Positions 57,089 through 64,000 of a stretch of 64,000 nt of DNA are shown piece after piece. The position numbers were made by a program, and so were the translations under genes. Within the stretch, counting starts at the first letter, position 1, and every line of letters begins with the position of its first letter. Under the pieces are notes generated by a model. It was not told the DNA's origin. It did no database searches and saw only the letters and a list, made by a program, of their open reading frames with translations. The stretch is from RPQJ01 sp963754125 (GTDB lineage: Bacteria > Pseudomonadota > Gammaproteobacteria > Steroidobacterales > Steroidobacteraceae), in contig CAVWEX010000014.1 in the NCBI GenBank assembly GCA_963754125.1, forward strand, positions 186,001 to 250,000, in the 5' to 3' direction.

Positions 57089-57285
57089 TCTTGATTCGCG
57101 CTCGTGACTGGACGGCAAGATGCTACCGGATTCGGCCTCCGCGCAGAGCGTCCGCCCCGGAACCAAGTCACACAAAAGGTCAGCGCGTCTTGGGTAACCT
57201 AGCGGACCATCGAACCCAAGAGCAGCCGCTTCGTGATGCTTGACAACACGCTCGACCGATTGCGCGCGATCCGGGGCGCTCGCCC
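57089..57285. promoter_or_regulatory. Divergent intergenic region
   Basis: This 197-bp gap separates the minus-strand amidotransferase start (57088) from the plus-strand glycosyltransferase start (57286), so both promoters must lie here. A stretch CACACAAAAGGTC (57168-57180) followed by TAACCT is the only AT-richer part; no convincing -35/-10 pair or sigma-54 element was found. Confidence 0.4.
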
Positions 57286-58441
57286 ATGCTCGAGTTGATT
57301 TTCTGGCTCTCCGGGGCCGTCGTTGCCTATGTGTACGTCGGCTACCCGCTGCTCCTGAAGCTGGCGCACCTGGCTTTCGGCCGGGCGCCCTCGCATCCAC
57401 CCGCGGTCGAGCCGCCGGTGACCCTCGTCATCTCGGCCTTCAACGAAGAGGCGTCGATCCGCGAGAAGCTCGAGAACACGCTGCAGCTCGACTACCCGGC
57501 CGACCGGCTCCAGGTGCTCGTCGTCTCCGACGCGTCGGACGACCGGACCGACGACATCGTGCGCGAATTCGCCGGCCGCGGCGTCCGCCTGCTGCGCATG
57601 GCGGAGCGCGGCGGCAAGACCGTCGGGCTCAACGCCGCGATCCGCGAGGCGAGCGGCGACGTCGTGGTGTTCTCGGACGCCAACGCCATGTACCGGCGCG
57701 ATGCGTTGCGGCGCCTGTCGGCGCCGTTCGCGGATCGGACGGTCGGCGCGGTGGTGGGCGAGTCCACGTACCACGATTCCGAGACGGCATCCGAGGCCAG
57801 CGAGTCCCTCTACTGGAAGTACGAGACCGCCATCAAGCGCCTCGAGAGCGAGACCGGCTCGGTGGTGGGCGGCGACGGCGCGATCTACGCGATCCGCCGC
57901 GGGCTGTACGTGCCGATGCGGGCCGACGCGCTGTCCGACTTCGTCAATCCGCTGCAGATCGTGAAGTCGGGCCACCGCTGCCTGTACGAGCCCGCCGCAC
58001 AGTCCGTGGAGAAAGCCGCCGAGGGTTTCGATCGCGAGTTCCGCCGCAAGGTCCGCATCGTCAACCGGGCCTGGCGCGCCATGCTCGAGCATGCCGGAGC
58101 TGCTGAATCCCTTCCGCCACGGCTTCTTCGCCGTGAAGCTGATCTCCCACAAGCTGCTGCGCTGGCTGGCGCCGGTGTTTCTCGCGGTACTGCTGGTGAC
58201 CAACCTTGCACTGCTCGGCCAGGGACCGCTCTACGCGGCGTGTCTCGCGGCGCAGCTCGCCTTCTACGCGCTGGCGCTGACGGGGCACGTCCTGCGGCAT
58301 CGCGAGCGCATGCCGCGGCTCCTGAGCGTGCCGTACTATTTCACGATGGTGAACATCGCCAGTGCCCGCGGCATCCTCGACGCGTTCAAGGGCGAGACCT
58401 ACACGACGTGGACCACCGCGCGCGCGCCGAGCGGCCGTTGA
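57286..58441 (+). CDS. Membrane GT2 glycosyltransferase, one frame break
   Basis: About 385 codons. An N-terminal membrane helix (LIFWLSGAVVAYVYVGYPLL) is followed by the GT-A domain: VTLVISAFNEEASIREKLEN, VLVVSDASDDRTDDIV, GLNAAIREASGDVVVFSDAN (DxD-type DAN), VVGGDGAIYAIRRGLY and RKVRIVNRAWRAMLEHAG. Two or three C-terminal helices come after (KLLRWLAPVFLAVLLVTNLA). One extra base near 58090 separates the last 115 residues. It is a processive- or chain-building-type transferase at the membrane. The next gene, a carrier protein, is 37 bp downstream. Confidence 0.87.
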
Positions 58442-58478
58442 CGTCGTCCATCGGCAATCACGTGATCCGGAGCCGTTA

Positions 58479-58730
58479 ATGGAAACGATCGACATCGTGC
58501 GCAGCGTGCTGCGCGATGCGCTGCACCTCGGCGAGCGCGCCGGGCGCCTCGAGGCGGACAGCCGGCTGATGGGCGGCCTGCCCGAATTCGACTCGATGGC
58601 CGTGGTCACCGTGGTCACGATGCTCGAGGACCAGTTCGGCATCACGGTGGCGGACGACGAGCTGTCGGGCGAGGTCTTCGAGACGGTGGGCTCGTTGTGC
58701 CGCTTCCTGGAAGGGAAGCTCGACGCGTGA
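58479..58730 (+). CDS. Acyl carrier protein, exosortase-A-associated
   Basis: The 83-residue carrier has the phosphopantetheine site LPEFDSMAVVTVVTMLEDQF with Ser39. Family helices surround it (IVRSVLRDALHL, ETVGSLCRFLEGKL). Its stop overlaps the GTG of the hydrolase gene. In exosortase-A loci a carrier like this usually comes with an AMP-forming acyl ligase and a PLP-dependent decarboxylase; neither is seen in this part of the window. It differs from the carrier at 16217 in the core motif (EFDSM against ILDSI), so the two serve separate routes. Confidence 0.85.
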   Translation: METIDIVRSVLRDALHLGERAGRLEADSRLMGGLPEFDSMAVVTVVTMLEDQFGITVADDELSGEVFETVGSLCRFLEGKLDA

Positions 58731-59605
58731 ACCGCGGCTCGCTCTCCGGCCAGTTTCTCGGCGAGCCCGGCCGCCGTGCGTTCGTGCTGATGCGCGAACC
58801 GGCCGAGGCGGCGCGGAGCGGCGCAACCGTCCTGGTGGTTCCCCCGTTCGGTGAGGAGATGAACAAGTCGCGGCGCATGATCGCCGAGACTTCGCAGCGC
58901 CTCTGCGAGGCGGGGCTGGCGGTGGCGTTGCCCGACCTGTTCGGGACCGGCGACAGCGAAGGCGAGTTTCGCGACGCGACCATCGAACAATGGATCGAAG
59001 ATCTCGCCATGGCCGCGCGACATGCCGAGGCGCGCGGGCGGCCCGTCCGGGCAGTCCTGGCCGTGCGGCTCGGTTGCGCGCTGGCCGTTGCCGCTGCTCG
59101 CGCGGGCGCTGTGCCGGCCCTGTCGGCCAGCCTCTGGTGGCAGCCGGTGCTGGACGGCAAGCGGCACCTCGCGCAATTCCTGCGCCTGCGCGTCGCGGCC
59201 GGCAGCATGCGGGGCGATGACCCGGAGACGGTGGACGGGCTGCGCAGTCGCTCGACAGCGGGCGAGACCCTCGCGGTCGCGGGCTACGAACTGTCTCCGG
59301 CCCTGGTGCGCGGACTCGAGGCGCTGGTGGCCGAGGCGCTGCCGCCGCAGGCGGGCGCGTTGCACTGGCTCGAGTTCGTGCGCGACGAACAGACCGCGCC
59401 GCCGCTGCCGGCGACCCGGTTCGTGGAGCGGGCGCGCGCCGCCGGTGCGAGCGCCTCCCTTACGACGCTCGCGGCCGAGCCGTTCTGGGCCTCGGCCGAG
59501 ATCGTCCGGGTGCCGCAGGCGATCGAGTGGACTTCGGCGATCCTGGGCGGGCTGCCGCTGGCGAGCCCGGAATCGCCGTCTACGGGATCGCTGGCCGGGC
59601 GATGA
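58727..59605 (+). CDS. Exosortase-A-system-associated alpha/beta hydrolase (type 2)
   Basis: The 292-residue alpha/beta-hydrolase fold begins at GTG 58727. The oxyanion-region strand TVLVVPPFGEEMNKSRRMIA and LAVALPDLFGTGDSEGEFRD (typical GxGDS turn) are followed by VLAVRLGCALAVAAARAG, where the usual GxSxG nucleophile elbow reads VRLGCALA, so Cys or a neighbouring residue would take the Ser position. This altered elbow is a known feature of the subgroup. It pairs with the next hydrolase by an ATGA overlap. A role in releasing or transferring the carrier-bound acyl group is inference. Confidence 0.82.
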   Translation: MNRGSLSGQFLGEPGRRAFVLMREPAEAARSGATVLVVPPFGEEMNKSRRMIAETSQRLCEAGLAVALPDLFGTGDSEGEFRDATIEQWIEDLAMAARHAEARGRPVRAVLAVRLGCALAVAAARAGAVPALSASLWWQPVLDGKRHLAQFLRLRVAAGSMRGDDPETVDGLRSRSTAGETLAVAGYELSPALVRGLEALVAEALPPQAGALHWLEFVRDEQTAPPLPATRFVERARAAGASASLTTLAAEPFWASAEIVRVPQAIEWTSAILGGLPLASPESPSTGSLAGR

Positions 59606-60453
59606 AGCCGCTGCGCGAAAGAGGCTCTGGTGTTCGACTGCGGCACCGACCGACTGGTCGGCATCCTGCACGCGCCGGCGTCGGACCCGCGTCCGCTCGG
59701 CGTGCTCGTCGTCGTGGGCGGCCCCCAGTACCGGGCCGGCAGCCACCGCCAGTTCGTGCTCATGGCGCGCGCGCTTGCCGCCGCTGGCTACCCGGTGCTG
59801 CGTTTCGACCATCGTGGAATCGGCGACAGCGACGGTGCACCGCGCAGCTTCGAGAACCTGGACGATGACGTCCGGGCGGGAGTGGACGCCCTGCATGCCG
59901 AGGTCCCGGCGCTGCGAGGCAGCGTGATCTTCGGGTTGTGCGACGCCGCCTCGGCCGCGCTGATGTACTGCCGGCGGGATCCGCGCCTCGTCGGGCTGAT
60001 GCTCGCCAATCCCTGGGTGCACAGCGAGGCGGGTGCGGCCAAGGCCTACGTGAAGCACTATTACGCTCGTCGTCTCCTGCAGCCTGGGTTCTGGCGCAAG
60101 GTGATCGCGGGCGAATTCGACGCAGCCGGCTCGCTGCGCGACCTGCTCGGCAAGCTGCGCTGCCAGCGTGAGGGGTTCGAGCGCGCCGCGCGGCTCGTTC
60201 CGCGAGCGCATGCTCGATGGATTCGCGGCGCTTCCCGGGTCCGGTGCTCCTGCAAGTCAGTGGTCGTGACCTGACCGCCGCCGAGTTCATGGACCTCTGC
60301 CAGTCCGATGCCCGCTGGCGCGCAGCGCTCGAGCGGCGCAACGTCGCCGTGCGACGTTACGAGGATGCCGACCACACCTTCGCCGCAGCCGGCGCGTTCA
60401 CCACGGCCGTGGCCGATTGCACGGCCTGGCTCGATGCGCTGCCCGGCCGCTGA
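59602..60453 (+). CDS. Exosortase-A-system-associated alpha/beta hydrolase (type 1), two frame breaks
   Basis: About 284 codons. After MKPLRE and a break near 59620 the protein reads EALVFDCGTDRLVGILHAPA, GVLVVVGGPQYRAGSHRQFV, PVLRFDHRGIGDSDGAPRSF and GSVIFGLCDAASAALMYC, where the nucleophile elbow is FGLCDAAS with Cys in place of Ser. The end reads FPGPVLLQVSGRDLTAAEFM and EDADHTFAAAGAFTTAVADC, with the catalytic Asp and His regions. The second break is near 60200; one break adds and one removes a base, so the length is 3n. Its ATG overlaps the stop of the sister hydrolase. Confidence 0.82.
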
Positions 60454-60468
60454 CTTCGGGGATTCGCC

Positions 60469-61810
60469 ATGGCACTGACCGCACTCGCGTTCCTGATGCT
60501 CTTCTTCGGCGGGCTGCTGCTCGCCTTCGCGATCCACCCGAGGTTCGGGCTCTACACGTACCTCGCGGTCTTCTACGTGCACCCGCCGTCACGCTGGTGG
60601 GGCGACATGCTGCCCGACATCCGCTGGTCGCTGGTGGCAGCCGTGGTCGCGCTGCTCGCGCTGGCGCGCCTGCCGCCGGTGATCGGACGGCCCAAGTTCC
60701 TGAGCCTGCGGCCGGTGTGGCTGCTGATCGCGTTCACCGCGTGGGTGTGGCTGCAGAACGCCTGGGCGCTCGACCGGGTGATGCAGCTCGACCTCTCGAT
60801 CCTGCTCACCAAGTACGTGGTTCTGTATTACCTCATGTACCGGCTGGTGGACTCGCCGCACATGCTCAACAACGTGCTGTTCGTGCACGTCCTGGGCTGC
60901 CTCTTCCTGGGCTGGCTCACCTACGAGGCCGCGGACGCCGGGCGGCTGGACGGCGTGGGCGGCCCGGGCATCGGCGAAGCGAACGCCCTTGCCATGCACG
61001 TCTCGACCGGCGTGTTCGCGGCGGCCGTACCTCATCCTGCACCCGGGGCGCTGGTGGGTGCGCCTGGCCTGCCTGATCGCGATGCCGTTCATGCTCAACG
61101 TGATCGTGCAGGCGGAGAGTCGCAGTGCGGTGCTCGCCTTCCTCGCCGGCGGCCTCGTGTTCTGGTACCTGAAGCCGACCGCGTATCGAAAGCTGTTCTA
61201 TCTCGGAGCCGCGGTCGGCGTGCTGGTCGTGGGTTACCTCGGGCATGCGGCGTTCTGGGAGCGCATTGCCACGATCCGGGAGGCCACGGCGGGCTATTCG
61301 GAGGACGTGGATACCAGCGCTCGCTCCCGCTGGGTACTTGCGGAACTGCAGCTACGAGTTGCTGCGGAGAACCCCCTCGGGGTGGGGCACCGCGGCATCG
61401 TGCCCCTGAGCGAGATCTATCTCCCGGAGAGTTACCTCTCGACGCAGGGCGGCCGGTCCTCGCACAACACGTACCTGACCGTGCTCTCCGAGCAGGGAAT
61501 TCCCGGTGCGCTCATTTTCGGCGCGCTCATGCTGTGGGCGCTACGCAGCATCTGGCGCATGCGCGACCTGCGCCACCAACCCGAGGCCACGCGCATGGCG
61601 GGGCAGGTTGCAGCCGTCGCCGCCATGCTGGCGGTGGCAGCCGTCGGCGGGCTGGGCGTGGACTACCTCAAGGCCGAGGTGCAGATCTGGGCCATCGCTC
61701 TGCTCACGGCGCTGAGTGTTGCGCAGTCCATGCTGTACACGGTCGTCGAGCCGCGACCGGTGGGCGATCCCGGAGTCGAGGGCCTGCGACCCGCCCGGTG
61801 GTTCGGATGA
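60469..61810 (+). CDS. O-antigen ligase-like / O-glycosylation ligase, exosortase-A-associated, one frame break
   Basis: This is a polytopic membrane protein of about 447 codons with ten or more helices. The start is ALTALAFLMLFFGGLLLAFA, then HPRFGLYTYLAVFYVHPPSR. The Wzy_C-type loop GVGHRGIVPLSEIYLPESYL with SSHNTYLTVLSEQGIPGALI places conserved Arg and His in the large periplasmic loop. This fits the PEP_O_lig group, which attaches or polymerises glycans on the periplasmic side. One extra base near 61020 (FAAA/AYLILHPG) breaks the frame; the length of 3n+1 agrees. The stop overlaps the next start as ATGA. Confidence 0.87.
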
Positions 61811-62919
61811 CGCAGAACCGCGGCGGCGCGGCGACGGACGCCGCGCCGGACGCGGTCGTCGTGGGACTCTGCCCCCATGGCCTCGCCGTGGCGCGTTCGC
61901 TGGCCCGGCGGGGCCTTGCGGTGCTGGCGCTCGAGCCGAACGGCCGCAATCCCGGGGTGCGCACGCGTTTCGCTCAAGTGTTGCAGCGGGGCCCGATCAA
62001 CGGCCGCGGACTCGCCGAGACGCTGTCGGCGGTGGCAGAGGAATCAGGCTGGTCGTCGCGACCCGTGCTGTTCCTGACCAACGACAACATGGTGCGCAAC
62101 GTCGCCGAGCACGCTAATACGATCGGCGTCCGCTACCGGTGGAGCTGGCAGGACACCGCACCCGAGATCCTGCGACTGCTCAACAAGCAGCACCTGCCGG
62201 AGGCCTGCGCCGGCCGCGGGGTGCTGTTTCCGGCCACGGCGACCCTGGCCGGACCGCAGGATGTCGCTGCGGTGATCGCCAGCGTACCCATGCCGGCCAT
62301 GGTGAAGCCGGCCTGGCCGCTCGGGTCGTTCAAGGCGCGCGTGGTGCAATCACCGACGGAACTCGAGCGGCTCGTGCAGGACTTTGCGCGCAGCCTGCCG
62401 TTCGTCGTGCAGCAGTGGATCGAGGGTACGGTCGAGACCCTGCGCTTCGGGGTGGCTTACCTCGATCGGGGCCGGGTCCTGGCGTGCTTCGAGGGCCGCA
62501 AGGCGTATGCGGGCCGCGACGGGCTCGGTCAGGCGACCACCATGGAGCCCTGGCCCGATCCCGCCGTGCGCGAGGCCACGACCGAGTTCCTGCGAGACCG
62601 CGAGCTCTCGGGCCCGGTTGCGGTCGAGTTCAAGCGCGGAGCCGACGGCAGGCTATGGATGATCGAGCCCAACGTCGGCCGCACGGAGTATTGCGTGGAC
62701 GTGTGCATCGGCAACGGCTTCGACCTGCCGTGGTTCGAGTATTGCCACGTGGACGGGCGCGAACTGCCGCCGGCCACCAATCACAATCGTCGCATCTGGT
62801 TCGACTGCGACCGCGACCGGTTCTCGTGGTTGCGCTACCTCGCCCGCAATCCGGGCGACCGCGCGGGCTTACCGGCCGCTGTTCCCGTTCGCCGGGCACG
62901 GCGACGCCGGGCCACTTAG
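61807..62919 (+). CDS. ATP-grasp superfamily ligase (second copy)
   Basis: The 370-residue protein begins at ATG 61807 in an ATGA overlap. DAVVVGLCPHGLAVARSLAR starts the N-terminal nucleotide-like domain. The ATP-grasp region has LNKQHLPEACAGRGVLFPAT, MPAMVKPAWPLGSFKARVVQ (phosphate-binding Lys), FVVQQWIEGTVETLRFGVAY and RLWMIEPNVGRTEYCVDVCI, with EPNVGR as the metal-binding block. It resembles carboxylate-amine ligases found beside O-antigen-type genes. Together with the first ATP-grasp gene at 52291 it suggests amide or peptide-type decoration of sugars. The last 20 residues are Arg/Ala rich and may reflect a frame error near 62870. Confidence 0.8.
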   Translation: MTQNRGGAATDAAPDAVVVGLCPHGLAVARSLARRGLAVLALEPNGRNPGVRTRFAQVLQRGPINGRGLAETLSAVAEESGWSSRPVLFLTNDNMVRNVAEHANTIGVRYRWSWQDTAPEILRLLNKQHLPEACAGRGVLFPATATLAGPQDVAAVIASVPMPAMVKPAWPLGSFKARVVQSPTELERLVQDFARSLPFVVQQWIEGTVETLRFGVAYLDRGRVLACFEGRKAYAGRDGLGQATTMEPWPDPAVREATTEFLRDRELSGPVAVEFKRGADGRLWMIEPNVGRTEYCVDVCIGNGFDLPWFEYCHVDGRELPPATNHNRRIWFDCDRDRFSWLRYLARNPGDRAGLPAAVPVRRARRRRAT

Positions 62920-62992
62920 CACGAGGATACTTCGTCGATAGCCTGTTTGCTCTTGCACGAGGTCGCGCATAGGCGAACCGGCCGATTGGGAA

Positions 62993-64000
62993 TCAGGTAC
63001 TTACAGTGCCGCTTTGCACCTTGCCGGAGCTGCAGGCAGTGACTTCGTCCAGGAGGGCTGCGAGCCGCAGAGTCGTGCCCGCCCGGGAGAAGCGCATCAC
63101 CTCCTCACGCGTCGGGGCGAAGGTCGTGCCGGCAGCGCTGCCTTCACTGCACCGAGGATCGTGTCCTTGATGGCGGCGACGTCGTCGAGTGGTGCGACGG
63201 CGTCGATGCCGAGTTCGGCCAGCAGCTGTCCGGTGTCGCCCGCCGGATCGGTGAAGCCGACCACGGGGCGCCCGACGTAGAGGTATTCGTAGAGCTTGGC
63301 CGGGATCTGGCGGTTGCAGTTGGCGGCCTGGAAGAGCATCAGCACGTCGGCGGCGTGCATTTCCGCGAGCGCATCGCGGTAGGGCATCCCGGGCAGCATG
63401 CGCACCACGTCGGCGATACCGAGCCGCTCGAGCTGCGGTTGATATCGATCCGCATAACCCCCGCCGCGCAGGTCGAAACGGGCCGTCTCGGGCGTGATCG
63501 TGCCTTGCGCTCGCAGTTCGGCGACGGCCTGGAAGAAGTGCTCCGGATTGCGCTCGTAGGGGTAGAGGTTGCCGCTGTGCAGGAACACGCAGGGACCGGG
63601 CCGCCGGCCGACGGCGGTCGCAACGTCCGGCAACGGCGGGAAGGCCGCCTCGTCGAAGCCGTTCGGAATCACGCGGACGCGCCCGGCCGGGAACTCCGGA
63701 TAGCGCGTCCGGTACAGGCCTGCGGTGCCCTCGGTGGTGACCGTCACCGCCGCGCACGTCTCGAAGACCCGACGCTCCAGCGCCCAGTAGGCCGTGCGGA
63801 TGCGTTCATCGTCGGGATAGCCGTCCTGTCCCATGGGATCGCGGAAGTCCGCCACCCACGGCAGGCCGCTGCCGCGGCTCAGCCGCCACGCGATCTCGTG
63901 CGCCGAGGCGATCGGAAACGTGGAAAAGATCGCATGCGGGGACCACTCGCGGAGCAGCCGCCGGCCCGCCTGGACCCCGGAGTAGATCCACGAGCTCCAC
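62993..64000 (-). CDS. GT4 glycosyltransferase, 5' end outside the window, frame break near the 3' end
   Basis: This is the C-terminal two-thirds of a GT-B glycosyltransferase on the minus strand. In the correct frame the upstream part reads WVADFRDPMGQDGYPDDER, then TVTTEGTAGLYRTRYPEFPA, VIPNGFDEAAFPPLPD, CVFLHSGNLYPYERNPEHFF, and the donor-binding DVLMLFQAANCNRQIPAKLY with EYLYVGRPVVGFTDPAG. A break near 63115 separates the end, which reads AGTTFAPTREEVMRFSRAGT and closes with GKVQSGTVST. It converges with the ATP-grasp gene; the 73-bp gap shows no clear terminator. Sugar specificity is unknown. Confidence 0.82.

Overview
The window is a high-GC proteobacterial chromosome segment, most likely from a gammaproteobacterium. 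It is dominated by an exosortase-A (XrtA, PEP-CTERM-type) exopolysaccharide locus, recognisable from the set prsK/prsR/prsT, an EpsB-type phosphoglycosyltransferase, Wza/Wzz-like export proteins, a tyrosine autokinase, exosortase fused to an EpsI domain, amidotransferases and exosortase-associated hydrolases. The taxon is inferred; no rRNA or taxonomic marker settles it.

Layout. Positions 1-13430 carry nucleotide-sugar and precursor genes: a DegT aminotransferase end, a small sugar-phosphate transferase, gmd and fcl (GDP-fucose), a WbpM-type dehydratase, wecB, ugd, an SLC13 transporter, manC, manB and a DUF218 protein. Positions 13637-19193 hold a visibly less GC-rich four-gene cassette: a fused MBOAT-SGNH protein, a carrier protein, an amino-acid-type adenylating enzyme and an acyl-CoA dehydrogenase homologue. 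It resembles a Dlt system (DltB+DltD, DltC, DltA) with an added oxidase, and is the best candidate for an undescribed system: an activated, probably oxidised aminoacyl group moved onto an envelope glycan or secreted polymer. Positions 19201-22848 are housekeeping: tRNA-Val with a strong promoter and a terminator, gltX, a beta-helix lipoprotein on the minus strand, and tRNA-Ala plus tRNA-Glu. Positions 23019-42787 are the XrtA core. A cyclic-di-GMP-I (GEMM) riboswitch and two paralogous Ig-domain lipoprotein genes sit between prsK and prsR. Positions 42790-64000 hold glycosyltransferases, deacetylases, three asparagine-synthase-type enzymes (one lacking the glutaminase cysteine), two ATP-grasp enzymes, acyl and sulfo transferases, a second carrier protein with two alpha/beta hydrolases, an O-antigen-ligase-like protein and a partial glycosyltransferase.

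The genes fit one programme. Sugars are activated (manC/manB/gmd/fcl/ugd/wecB), put on undecaprenyl phosphate (EpsB and the small transferase), extended by glycosyltransferases, decorated (acyl, amide, sulfate, deacetylation), exported through the Wza/Wzz/outer-membrane proteins and controlled by PrsK/PrsR, tyrosine phosphorylation and cyclic di-GMP.

Sequence quality matters here. About twenty genes are split by frame changes although family conservation continues across each break. In nearly all cases checked the break equals one extra base. The first 3.1 kb is especially dense. I treat these as sequence errors, not pseudogenes, and annotate the full gene spans.
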